NCBI RefSeq assembly: GCF_002836505.1
Contig: NZ_PJBF01000063.1
Coordinates: 1-41,035 of the forward strand
DNA: 41,035 nt
Source of the DNA: Psychrobacter sp. Choline-02u-9
GTDB taxonomy: Bacteria > Pseudomonadota > Gammaproteobacteria > Pseudomonadales > Moraxellaceae
Direction of reading: 5' to 3'
The position numbers and the translations under genes are program-made. The stretch's first letter is position 1. Every line of letters begins with the position of its first letter. The notes under the pieces were generated by a model. The model saw only the letters and a list, made by a program, of their open reading frames with translations. It made no database searches and was not told the DNA's origin. Below are positions 1 through 8,551 of the stretch, piece by piece.

Positions 1-854
1 AATGCTGCCACCCTTCTGAGCAAAGTGCTGATATTACTAAAATGCTTGATGGGTTTGAAGAAGCTGTCACTAGCATGTTCATACAAGAGTGGCAGCGACA
101 ATCAGCTACTGCCATGCCTAATCGCATAGCTATTATCGATAATGACCCTAAGAATCAGTTCATGTTTTTGGAGTTCCAGTTAGCACGTCAACTGCTCCAA
201 GCTAAGGGCGTTGACACTGTGATACTAGATCCCTCTGAACTCGACTATGTCGATGGTACGTTAACAGCCCATGGCCAGAAAATCGATATGATATACAATC
301 GTCTGGTCGACTTTGCATTTGAAAACCCTAACCACGCCGTGCTTAAAAGTGCTTATCTAGAGGGTGCTGTGGTGGTGACACCCAATCCCCATGTACATGC
401 TATGTTGGCCAATAAGCAAAACCTGACCTTGCTATCCGATTCGCAGACATTGCGCGCTTGGGGTCTAGATGAGGCTGCAGCGAGGTACCTTGAAAAGTCG
501 ATACCAAAGACTAAGCTTGTATCAAAAGACGAGGCAGCAGCGTTGTGGCGTACTCGGCGACAGCTGTTTTTTAAGCCAGTTGCTGGTCATGGAAGCAAAG
601 GGGTCTATCGCGGTAGCAAGCTGACTCGACGCGTTTTTGAGAACATTCTTGATGAGGATTATATCGTACAGACCTTTGTTCCTGCAGGAGAGCGATCAAT
701 AAAAATTGATGACACTGTAACAACGAGAAAGGTGGATATACGTCTTTATACGTATGACGGACAACTGCTACTACCTGCGGCGCGTGTGTATCAAGGTCAG
801 ACGACTAATTTCCGTACACCAGGAGGTGGGTTTGCGCCCGTCTTTCAGGTGTAA
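1..854 (+). CDS. ATP-grasp-like protein, 5' end outside window
   Basis: The reading frame is open to the left edge (no stop before the ATG at 42), so the gene almost certainly begins outside the window. Numbering from that ATG, the C-terminal half has ATP-grasp features: a KP pair followed by a Gly-rich loop (residues 178-187), a hydrophobic strand YIVQTFVP (207-214), and a final block with D232, R234, R248, N256 and GGG at 261-263. That block is the usual place for the Mg-ATP ligands of ATP-grasp enzymes. These enzymes join a carboxylate to an amine or thiol through an acyl-phosphate. The substrate cannot be read from the sequence. A degraded second copy of the 3' end lies at 1441-1569. Confidence 0.65.
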   Translation, partial: CCHPSEQSADITKMLDGFEEAVTSMFIQEWQRQSATAMPNRIAIIDNDPKNQFMFLEFQLARQLLQAKGVDTVILDPSELDYVDGTLTAHGQKIDMIYNRLVDFAFENPNHAVLKSAYLEGAVVVTPNPHVHAMLANKQNLTLLSDSQTLRAWGLDEAAARYLEKSIPKTKLVSKDEAAALWRTRRQLFFKPVAGHGSKGVYRGSKLTRRVFENILDEDYIVQTFVPAGERSIKIDDTVTTRKVDIRLYTYDGQLLLPAARVYQGQTTNFRTPGGGFAPVFQV

Positions 855-894
855 TGAGCTAAATAGCACCAACTGCTCTTAATGCTAACCTCTA

Positions 895-1398
895 TTAATT
901 GGATATCTGCCAACCTAGGAACATCCACTTGACAGTGTAGATTAACAGTATCGGAATGACCACCCACTGAACGAGCGGCAACGCACCTATGCTTAATAAC
1001 GGAACATCAGGCATCAGCCCACTATAATTCCACCTTTGGCCAGCGCCAGTTGCCCAGTATTCAAAGAGTATTGTTACGGTCAGGCCAACGCCAAGGTATA
1101 TCGATAAAGTCGACAGACGCCACGGCTTTGCAATCCAAAGCCAATCTTTTACAAATAACGCCGCAAGCACGTAGGCGCCAAAAGCAATATTGGCATCACC
1201 GACGGTCGCACGCGTACAAAGCCAGACCACGTCCCAGTGTCTCGCTTCGGCCATACCGGAGAAGAACGGTACCTGTGCCATCTCCCAAAAAAAATGGAGA
1301 AAGAAACTTACGCTCCATATCATTAGGGCAAGCACTGCTGATGTCGCTGCTCGGCGGGATAGGTTTGCAAGAGTCATCATTCCTCCAAAAATAGCCAT
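895..1398 (-). CDS. Small integral membrane protein, function unknown
   Basis: This 167-aa protein has about four hydrophobic segments (roughly residues 17-40, 70-90, 97-117 and 136-160). Conserved-looking polar and aromatic motifs sit between them: HFFWEMAQVPFF near residue 35, a GDANIAFG motif near 67, and an RWNYSGLMPDVP motif near 122. I recognise this as a widespread uncharacterised inner-membrane family but can name no activity. It is convergent with the ATP-grasp gene and lies between that gene and the decayed copy of its 3' end. The start may instead be one of the internal Met codons near residue 7. The family call is moderate; that it is a real gene is more certain. Confidence 0.6.
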   Translation of the reverse strand: MAIFGGMMTLANLSRRAATSAVLALMIWSVSFFLHFFWEMAQVPFFSGMAEARHWDVVWLCTRATVGDANIAFGAYVLAALFVKDWLWIAKPWRLSTLSIYLGVGLTVTILFEYWATGAGQRWNYSGLMPDVPLLSIGALPLVQWVVIPILLIYTVKWMFLGWQISN

Positions 1399-1440
1399 AG
1401 CAATAAATGCAGTTCCATGTTTACTCGTTCGTTATTACCA

Positions 1441-1569
1441 GACCGAAACGCCGCTTACTGGCGTCTCCCAACGGCAGATTAGTATGTTACTTGCTGCGCG
1501 TGTTTATTAAGGTCAGGTGACTAACTTCCGTACGTCAGGTGGTGGATTCGTGCTTGCCTTTCAGGTGTG
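1441..1569 (+). pseudogene. Decayed duplicate of the ATP-grasp gene 3' end
   Basis: The tail of this stretch can be aligned base by base with 756-854. Translated in the matching frame it gives AARVY, a stop (TAA where the intact gene has CAA, Gln), then GQVTNFRTSGGGF and a final FQV before TGA. The intact gene ends with AARVYQGQTTNFRTPGGGF and FQV. A 2-base length difference just upstream also breaks the frame. No start or remaining domain is visible, so this is a remnant left by duplication or recombination, now separated from the intact gene by the 895-1398 membrane protein gene. Confidence 0.75.
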
Positions 1570-1641
1570 AAGGTATACCTCAGATCGTGTATGATACTCT
1601 TAGAACAATTTTTAAAACACCCTCTTAGTTCGGAAAAAGCG

Positions 1642-2031
1642 ATGAGTCAAACCGTTATCCATTATTTTCTACATTTTGGCATGCCGTTGATTATCGCCTA
1701 TATGTTTTTTCGTAGTGACTATAAGCGAGTTTATTTGATCCTAATAGCAACCATGCTAGTTGATTTAGATCATCTGCTAGCGACACCTATCTTTTCGCCC
1801 AATCGTTGTAGTATTAATTTCCATCCGCTACATACTTATTATGCGATGGCAGTATATGCGGGCATGTTGTTTCTACCAAAGCCCTATAAGATAATTGGTT
1901 TAGGGTTATTACTGCATATGTTGACTGATTTAAATGACTGTATAATGACCTATATTAATTGTCCACAGTGTTTGAGTCAGGCTCCTGCCCGTGAGTTGGT
2001 AGCGTGGTTAGGCAGAGCTATTAAGTTTTAA
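1642..2031 (+). CDS. DUF6122 family membrane protein
   Basis: About 129 aa if started at the ATG at 1642; an in-frame ATG at 1567 would add 25 residues that look like readthrough of the upstream pseudogene region. The protein has the pattern of the DUF6122 family as I remember it: an N-terminal HYFLHFGMP stretch, a membrane helix, a VDLDHLLA motif followed by a Cys/Asn/His-rich PNRCSINFHPLH segment, then more hydrophobic helices. The His/Asp pattern between helices suggests metal binding or a membrane-embedded hydrolase, but no activity is known to me. It lies just left of the accessory recombinase cluster and may be the last core gene on that side. Confidence 0.65.
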   Translation: MSQTVIHYFLHFGMPLIIAYMFFRSDYKRVYLILIATMLVDLDHLLATPIFSPNRCSINFHPLHTYYAMAVYAGMLFLPKPYKIIGLGLLLHMLTDLNDCIMTYINCPQCLSQAPARELVAWLGRAIKF

Positions 2032-2240
2032 TACGGTTGTGACTACATCCCTTTGTATTTCTCTCATAAATCATCTCTTTAATGACTCCTAGAAGTAGAT
2101 ATATCGCTATCCAATCCTGAATAAGTCCTCGCATTAGATCGCTTGTGTTCCAATTCGAGGATTAAGGTTGTCTAGCTTGTTACTCTAAGCTTAGTGAGAT
2201 AGCTCTGTTTCTAATCAGGCATAGCGGAAAGAATTAACCG

Positions 2241-2834
2241 CTACTTCTTTAGTTTAGTATGACTATTCAATGTGCCACGTGTTGTATCAAGCAGATCGGC
2301 GACGTTATTTAATAAAATGTAATCTTTTGGGGTTTTTGATTCCCTATTGAATATTTCACTCCATATCTGACTTTTATACTCTTGCATTATTGTTTTAAGG
2401 CTTGGATACATAAGCCCAGGTTTAGCTAACGAGAGTATTGATATTGCTCGGATAAAGTCCATGTATATAAAGTCAATCACATCCTGATCAAATTCTTTCT
2501 TAACTTGTTTCTTATGCTCAGGCTTAGAGTCTTTTTTAGAGGTTTTATAACTTAAGAAAATAGTATTGTTGTTATTAATATCTTTGAGGTTAAATACAGG
2601 TGAAAAACAACCACCAATGAGTAAATACTCATTCACATCCTTATTTACTAACGATACATTATGAATAGGTAAACTGTTATAACAATCAAACTTAGTCTGC
2701 ATAGATTTAATATAGGCTTCTTGACCACCACTTAAGTAGGCTTTCACTATTAGCTTAGTTAGTTGGCTAGCCAACGGATGAAGACTAATTTTAGTGCTAC
2801 TATTAATGCTGATAGACTTTGCTGACAGATTCAT
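2241..2834 (-). CDS. Third protein of the recombinase cluster, unknown fold
   Basis: A 197-aa, Lys- and Asn-rich protein, last of three overlapping minus-strand genes; its ATG overlaps the end of the 1021-aa recombinase gene by 4 bp, and GGAG sits about 10 nt upstream. I see no tyrosine-recombinase motif. The middle is very charged (Lys/Glu around residues 98-118) and the C-terminus resembles a small DNA-binding end (ADLLDTTRGTLNSH). Position and size match TnpC of Tn554, a small accessory protein following two tyrosine recombinases, but I cannot show homology. A role in helping or orienting the recombinases is inference from position only. Confidence 0.6.
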   Translation of the reverse strand: MNLSAKSISINSSTKISLHPLASQLTKLIVKAYLSGGQEAYIKSMQTKFDCYNSLPIHNVSLVNKDVNEYLLIGGCFSPVFNLKDINNNNTIFLSYKTSKKDSKPEHKKQVKKEFDQDVIDFIYMDFIRAISILSLAKPGLMYPSLKTIMQEYKSQIWSEIFNRESKTPKDYILLNNVADLLDTTRGTLNSHTKLKK

Positions 2835-5800
2835 GGCTTGTGATCTCCTAAATTAATTCTTTGCCCTATCATAATGAAAGCGTAATGACAGAAAATTTGT
2901 AAAGTTCTAACGGTCCATTGCTTGATTGGGAGATTTGATTTCTCTCTATTATTAAGCCTAGTCTGCTCAGTTTGGCTAGATAGTGATAATTCAGCACGGA
3001 TCTGCTTTTTGTATATCTTGCCGTTTAATTTATCAGCTACATTGCACTTTTTTATTTGAGATGAGGCAAGTAATTTCATCACAGGCTTCCATTGCTCTTT
3101 ATCATCATCGCTAGCTTGTGCATAATGGTATATTTTTAAATTAATATTTTTTTTAAAGACTAGTTGTCCTAATACTTGTATATAGCTATATAGATCTAAT
3201 GCTTGATCAAAACTAATATGATTTTTATGGTATTGGGAGTTCATAAGCGTATGCGCTATAAACTGAAGCATAGATTCTCGTCTTTTTTCTATCTTATATA
3301 AGTCACGAAATTTATTGGTCATCTGCATGAGTATGTTGTTATCTTCGACATACCTGTCGAATACCGGTAATAAGCTCATATTATCATCAGGCGCGAATAA
3401 TCTTGAATTACCATGTATGGTTTTAAAAGAAGGGTGATCTTGCAACTGCTGAGCGTTATTAAGCCATATTTCAAAAGTATTTTGATCAAGCTTATAAATA
3501 TCCATTTTTTCCTTGAAATCTTCTTCCTTATCATGTACCTCAAGAGTCTGACGGACTTCATCGAATGAATATCTTTTTGGCTTTGTAGATGTTTTATCTT
3601 CTGTCTTTAGTAGTTCACTATGTTTTGGTTTAGGCAGTGGTTTAAGTTTGAGCTTGTTAAGCAAATAATAATTAATTGCAGTAGGTGTAGCACCTAACAG
3701 CTTTTCCCTACGTCTCGGAACGCTTAGTAATTTATAGTGTTTAGCCGTCAACTGGTAATCCATGTGCCAAAGTAGCAATCCAATCTGAATGTCAGTCAAA
3801 TGCACATAAGAGTCAAAAGTAGTGCTAGGACTGGCATGTCCAGCTACTCCAGCTAAGGCATATATTTTTTTGTATTGTAGGGATGTCTCAATATAAGCCA
3901 ATATTTTACAAGACTTGTCTTCGTCATAAGGTAATAAGTCTTTTAAAGTTTGAGAGCATTGATGCCCATTAAAAGCATTAGCTTTATCATACAAAAATGA
4001 CATTAATTGAAAATTAGTTAAGAAGCTATGTCTTAAATGATGGGTCGTGAGATGAGAAAGTCCTGTTGTAGTTTTAATTAACTGAGATATGGTTTTTGAT
4101 AAATCACTGGCACGATAAGCCATACCAGCTTGATTAGCGATTAAGGTATCCCCTTTACTTTTACTACGCCTAAGCTCGACTCTCTTGAAAAACGACATTT
4201 CTGAATTTGTTAAAAGTTGTTCTAACAATGTCCGTCTTAAGGCAGAACCCGTTTTATTATTACCATATTTATTATTACGCACTTCTAGATAAGCTGAAGT
4301 TATAGCCACATCTTTTAATCTAATCTTAACTATTTCACCTATCCTGAGTCCACAGCGCTGCCCTAAAATCAAAGCGAGCTTCACCGCTTCTATTTCATCC
4401 TTAGTCATTTCAAGATTGTCAGCATTATTAAGAATAGCCTGAAACATGGTTTCTGAAAGATAGCCTGTCCTATGATGCGCTCGCTTGGTAGATGAAAAAG
4501 GTGCAATAGGTTCAATGCCATGATGATTAACTAAATATGCATGTATCTCATCAATATTAGTGGCAATAGCATTTTGAGCGTCTTTAGACTTACCAAGTTC
4601 GATAAGTTCGCTATAAAGTTGAATATAATCCTCTTCAGTATGATCCTCAAATGCAACACCTTGAGTTAATGATAACCAGCGATTCGTAATACCACCGCTA
4701 TGAGTCCGCATGCTGCTTACCTTTTTACTAGTCACTGTTTTCGTCAGTAACCAACCTACGATTGCAAGCTCACTCAAAGGAGCGTTGTTCGTTAATAAAC
4801 GTTCATATAGCTGCTTGAGACCAATTGTGAATCTAGCCATTGAGGTTTTTCCATCTTTAGTCGTTTTCAATAGCTTTGCAATCTCAACGGTAATGGTAGG
4901 ATTGCCTTTTTTAGGTTCCACTGCGACATCTTTGTGACACTCAATGTTAATAGCTATCTTAGTAGTGGGCTTATGAGATATGCTAAAGATTAAAGACTGC
5001 CAGTTAGCTATTGACAGGCCATATGTCGTCTCCAAACCAAGTAGTAGATACCAAGTATGTTCTGGCAGATCTAAAAATAGATAATCTTCTAAAACATAGA
5101 CCGCACCTATCAAAAACTCTTCTAAAGTCATAGATAGGTGATTTTGGCTAAGAGATTTTGTCATCTTTAACATTTGATAAAGATTTTGAACATCAGTACT
5201 AGACTTTAATTTTCTAGTTTCATTCCCTTTGACATAGAGCTTGATCAAATAGCTCGTTAATGGCGATAAAAAGACTTTTACCTCATGCACCGCTTTTGAA
5301 TTGCTATAAGTATTAGTATGATAGCTATCGTCGTCAATAATGAGAGTTACTACAGGCAGTTCAAATATGCTTTCTATAGTTAATGATTTGTCACTGATGC
5401 AAGATATAATCGTTTGCAATACTGGCTTTCTCAATATAGCACTGTGGAAAATCAGTGATAGCATCAAATCTGTGATAGTAATCTCGTAAGCTTTGCTAGC
5501 TATACTATCCATCCAATATAAATAAAAATCTAATATTTGCTTTTTTTCAGAAAAGGTCACTTTATTTCTAAAGGACTTTGGACGGTATGAGGTAACGATA
5601 AGCTTTGGAAAGCCAATAGCAATGTCCTTATCTTCAATATAGTTTTGACAGCAGTTTACTGCTTCGTTATATCCTTCTACATAACTAAGATAGCCCTGAA
5701 AGTGTTTGTTTTCTGATAATCTCTTATCAAGCTGCTCCCACATAGCATTAAATATTGTTTGAGGATCACTTGAGGCAATAATTTGGTCAAAATCTATAGA

Positions 5801-5896
5801 CTCTTTGACCAGTCGTTTGGATAAGTTTTTACGCTTCGAGGTTTCCTTATGTCTATTTTCTGAACGCTGGTCAATAGCTGATTTACGCTGAGCCAT
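2831..5896 (-). CDS. Large tyrosine recombinase (1021 aa)
   Basis: The catalytic domain of a tyrosine recombinase sits in the middle of a protein two to three times the usual length. Visible residues are the first Arg in GLRIGE (R518), an HxxR box in HHLRH (H619, R622), GH at H687 and the nucleophile Tyr in FDSYVHL (Y697). A Lys/Arg-rich hairpin near residue 575 may supply the catalytic Lys. About 480 residues precede the domain and about 320 follow it, with no recognised motif. GGAG lies 8 nt before the ATG. The gene overlaps its upstream neighbour by 1 bp and its downstream neighbour by 4 bp, so the three are translated as a unit. It should cut and rejoin DNA at a specific site, probably together with the 853-aa protein. 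Confidence 0.8.
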   Translation of the reverse strand: MAQRKSAIDQRSENRHKETSKRKNLSKRLVKESIDFDQIIASSDPQTIFNAMWEQLDKRLSENKHFQGYLSYVEGYNEAVNCCQNYIEDKDIAIGFPKLIVTSYRPKSFRNKVTFSEKKQILDFYLYWMDSIASKAYEITITDLMLSLIFHSAILRKPVLQTIISCISDKSLTIESIFELPVVTLIIDDDSYHTNTYSNSKAVHEVKVFLSPLTSYLIKLYVKGNETRKLKSSTDVQNLYQMLKMTKSLSQNHLSMTLEEFLIGAVYVLEDYLFLDLPEHTWYLLLGLETTYGLSIANWQSLIFSISHKPTTKIAINIECHKDVAVEPKKGNPTITVEIAKLLKTTKDGKTSMARFTIGLKQLYERLLTNNAPLSELAIVGWLLTKTVTSKKVSSMRTHSGGITNRWLSLTQGVAFEDHTEEDYIQLYSELIELGKSKDAQNAIATNIDEIHAYLVNHHGIEPIAPFSSTKRAHHRTGYLSETMFQAILNNADNLEMTKDEIEAVKLALILGQRCGLRIGEIVKIRLKDVAITSAYLEVRNNKYGNNKTGSALRRTLLEQLLTNSEMSFFKRVELRRSKSKGDTLIANQAGMAYRASDLSKTISQLIKTTTGLSHLTTHHLRHSFLTNFQLMSFLYDKANAFNGHQCSQTLKDLLPYDEDKSCKILAYIETSLQYKKIYALAGVAGHASPSTTFDSYVHLTDIQIGLLLWHMDYQLTAKHYKLLSVPRRREKLLGATPTAINYYLLNKLKLKPLPKPKHSELLKTEDKTSTKPKRYSFDEVRQTLEVHDKEEDFKEKMDIYKLDQNTFEIWLNNAQQLQDHPSFKTIHGNSRLFAPDDNMSLLPVFDRYVEDNNILMQMTNKFRDLYKIEKRRESMLQFIAHTLMNSQYHKNHISFDQALDLYSYIQVLGQLVFKKNINLKIYHYAQASDDDKEQWKPVMKLLASSQIKKCNVADKLNGKIYKKQIRAELSLSSQTEQTRLNNREKSNLPIKQWTVRTLQIFCHYAFIMIGQRINLGDHKP

Positions 5897-8457
5897 TATC
5901 TAGTCTCCAAACTTATGACTTTAAAGCCGTTATATTTAATTATTCCATTAAGCTCATCAGAGAATCGGCGCAACTCGCTCCTTCTAAGTCCACTGTGCTT
6001 ATCGTAGTAGTCAAAACCAAGCTCATCAGCGTGACCCATCCAAGCGCCAATTACATCGTGACCGAAGCTATTAGATAATGATGAGTTAGGCTTAGCAGAA
6101 AAGATTCCAACTTCTAGGCTTTTATAAGATCGTATAAAGTGACGATGCCAGTTTGATGGGAGATCTAAAATTTTAGACAGTCTTCCGTGAATAAATGTTT
6201 TGGTAAGACTAACTTCAGTAATAGTGTTAGTTTTTTCATCCAGCTTTAGATAAGTAATAAGGCCAATATTACTGTCAAGAATATCTGAGTAAATATCACC
6301 TAGACTATTACCCAGACTATTTAAAATAAAGGCATTACTCTTTAAATACTTGATGTACTGCTCAATCTGTTGATTTGCTATATCAGGTAGATAAATATAT
6401 CTGCCTCGAGTATGTTGACGGTTTTCCTTGTCGCTAATAAAATATTTTTTAGTTCTAACATCTATATCTACAAGCCTACCAAAAGGTTCACGTACGGGAC
6501 GATAACCGCTTGAGACCGAGAGCAGAACATATAAATAATCAGTAAAAATATTATGTAGGTCAACTATAGATCTAGGATTGAGAGTTTTTTTATCCCAAAG
6601 GGCAGAATTGATCTGAGTGATTAAATCGCTAACTATAGATGTTAAGCGGCTTTCTCTTATGGCTAAAACACTACCTATTTGTTTATCCCAATATCCTGTA
6701 ACTCTTTCGTCAGGTAATTCAAAAAATTGATATTCTTCATTACATTTGGATTCATCGCTGACTGTATTAAATGCTATATCATACAAATGATCATTAAAAT
6801 CATATTGGCATAAGAATAAATCTAGCTGGCTAACATTAAAGTAAGGAAGTGCTGAAGAATGGTGTATTGGTTTGCTAATTAGAACATTAACTAAAGCTTG
6901 ATCTCGACCACTCTGTATGAGGTAGTGTTCTAAATAGTTCTTAACTTTATTAAAAGTTAATCTAGTTTTGCTCTTCTTATTTATAGCCTTTAGAGCCTCA
7001 CTGGCCTTTTGTTTGACCTCCTCCAAAACCTTTGTGCTTATGTTACGTAAAAGATGAGAATATATATTGCCAACTGCAATAGGGTAGAAAAGATTGAGAG
7101 TAGATGTATTATCTGCGCATAGTTTAGAATCCCAGTTTTCTTGAACTTTACTACGAGTAGGTGCAAACTCTAGTGGATACCGATAGCATAAATAACTCTC
7201 CCTCAAATCTTCTGAGATAAGTAGTTCAGATCTACCTGTCAATAAAATTATTAGTAGATATAAAGAAGTTTGATGGTCTAGATCATATTCAATGTTTAAA
7301 GTACCTTGTTCATCATTGTTGTCAGCATTTATACTTCTGATATCTAAACTCATCAGACTATTGAGTAAATATGTGACTAAAATCTGTACTTCATCAGCAT
7401 GTGCAACATTTACATCAGTTACCTGACTTAAAGTCCGTTGATGTCTACAGTTAACTTGTTGTTCAGCTCTGATTTTATCTAGATAGTAGTTTGTAGGTTG
7501 CTCGAAATTAACCTGCTCAAACGATTGCTCTTCATCGTCTTGGCGTTCTTGGTCTTCAAATCCATTTGCTTCGCTAGCATTTTCTGATATGTAGGTGAGA
7601 TCGCTAACAGTATTGCCAGTGATATCATCTTTATCCTGTAAGATACTTATAATCTTATGAGTCTCAGTCGTCACGCGAGTAATGCCGGAGTCATTTTTGA
7701 AATAGTTTTCGATTGGTAAGATATATTCGTAAAGGTATTTAGCTATACGTTCATTGATTTCAAATTGAGCTTCAACAGATGATAGAGATGTCTCTTTACT
7801 TAATAATCTATTCTTGTACTTCTGTATTTCAAAATCAAAAGTTAGGGGCCGCTCATCAAGCCATCTAGTGTAGCTATCGTTTTGTTGAGCATTAATAAGA
7901 AACTCCTCAATATCCTTTAGGCTTTTCAATTCTGTTACATCAGGTAAAAACGGAACTAAAAATTCACGAGTTTTGTTCGTTAAAAATCTGCATTCATCGA
8001 GCGTAGTTTCAATTCGACTATCATAGTCAGTTAACTCAACCATCCTTAAACATAGAAAAAAGTAGACAGCACGGATAGTATTTATTTTAGACGAGTCTGC
8101 TCGATGGATTAAAAAGGTAATTAGATAGAGATCTTTTAAATGCAGATGAGGCTTTCTAATATTTTCTAAAAATACTTTATGAGCAATTCCATTTTCGTAT
8201 ATCTGTAATTCATGCGTCTTCGTCAAATTACTATTCACATCTAATGTTTTTATCCATTCAGACAATGTTCGATACTCATCTTTCAATTCTGATCTAAATT
8301 GCTCAGGTAAGGTATCTTTTAAAAATTTTAGCTCGATAAGTAATATTTCAAGATCATTGCCATTAGCGAAATCAAGGAGATTTAGCTTCAACCAATCCTT
8401 AATATTTGTAGAGTTACTATCTTTATTAGCCATTATGCTGCTACCGTTACAAGTCAT
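5896..8457 (-). CDS. Large, diverged tyrosine recombinase (853 aa)
   Basis: First gene of the trio. The C-terminal quarter has a diverged but complete set of tyrosine-recombinase residues: Arg in GYRPVRE (R653, with R656 nearby), H773 and R776 in HFIR, H809 in MGHAD, and Tyr in FDYYDKHSG (Y817 or Y818). The first 600 residues are mostly helical and charged, with an acidic stretch around 300-325 (EDQERQDDEEQ), and match no family I know. The likely start is the ATG at 8457; an in-frame ATG 24 bp later (8433) is possible, and neither has a strong ribosome site. Working as a heteromeric recombinase with the 1021-aa protein, as TnpA and TnpB do in Tn554, is inference. Confidence 0.75.
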   Translation of the reverse strand: MTCNGSSIMANKDSNSTNIKDWLKLNLLDFANGNDLEILLIELKFLKDTLPEQFRSELKDEYRTLSEWIKTLDVNSNLTKTHELQIYENGIAHKVFLENIRKPHLHLKDLYLITFLIHRADSSKINTIRAVYFFLCLRMVELTDYDSRIETTLDECRFLTNKTREFLVPFLPDVTELKSLKDIEEFLINAQQNDSYTRWLDERPLTFDFEIQKYKNRLLSKETSLSSVEAQFEINERIAKYLYEYILPIENYFKNDSGITRVTTETHKIISILQDKDDITGNTVSDLTYISENASEANGFEDQERQDDEEQSFEQVNFEQPTNYYLDKIRAEQQVNCRHQRTLSQVTDVNVAHADEVQILVTYLLNSLMSLDIRSINADNNDEQGTLNIEYDLDHQTSLYLLIILLTGRSELLISEDLRESYLCYRYPLEFAPTRSKVQENWDSKLCADNTSTLNLFYPIAVGNIYSHLLRNISTKVLEEVKQKASEALKAINKKSKTRLTFNKVKNYLEHYLIQSGRDQALVNVLISKPIHHSSALPYFNVSQLDLFLCQYDFNDHLYDIAFNTVSDESKCNEEYQFFELPDERVTGYWDKQIGSVLAIRESRLTSIVSDLITQINSALWDKKTLNPRSIVDLHNIFTDYLYVLLSVSSGYRPVREPFGRLVDIDVRTKKYFISDKENRQHTRGRYIYLPDIANQQIEQYIKYLKSNAFILNSLGNSLGDIYSDILDSNIGLITYLKLDEKTNTITEVSLTKTFIHGRLSKILDLPSNWHRHFIRSYKSLEVGIFSAKPNSSLSNSFGHDVIGAWMGHADELGFDYYDKHSGLRRSELRRFSDELNGIIKYNGFKVISLETR

Positions 8458-8506
8458 TCAAATAACTGTAGCTTCATTAATGTAAAGCATCCAGCATTAA
8501 AATCGA

Positions 8507-8534
8507 AAAAAGACATCTATTTGGATGTCTTTTT
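8507..8534 (-). terminator. Terminator of the integrase gene
   Basis: An 11-bp perfect stem (AAAAAGACATC with its complement GATGTCTTTTT) around a 6-nt loop lies 17 bp past the integrase stop codon. It has A- and T-runs on both sides, so it can end transcription in either direction. It separates the integrase from the recombinase trio downstream, suggesting that the trio has its own promoter between 8458 and 8506. Confidence 0.75.
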
Positions 8535-8551
8535 GTTAAACATAGGTATTT

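Noticed and set aside
1050..1510. Two plus-strand open frames across the membrane protein gene
   Set aside because: They are mostly antisense to the 895-1398 gene. Only the very end of the second (AARVY) is meaningful, as part of the decayed ATP-grasp copy.
2241..8457. Recombinase-in-trio (RIT) element
   Set aside because: RIT elements have three tyrosine recombinases of about 300-470 aa each. Here only two genes have recombinase motifs, both are far larger, and the third is a small unrelated protein.
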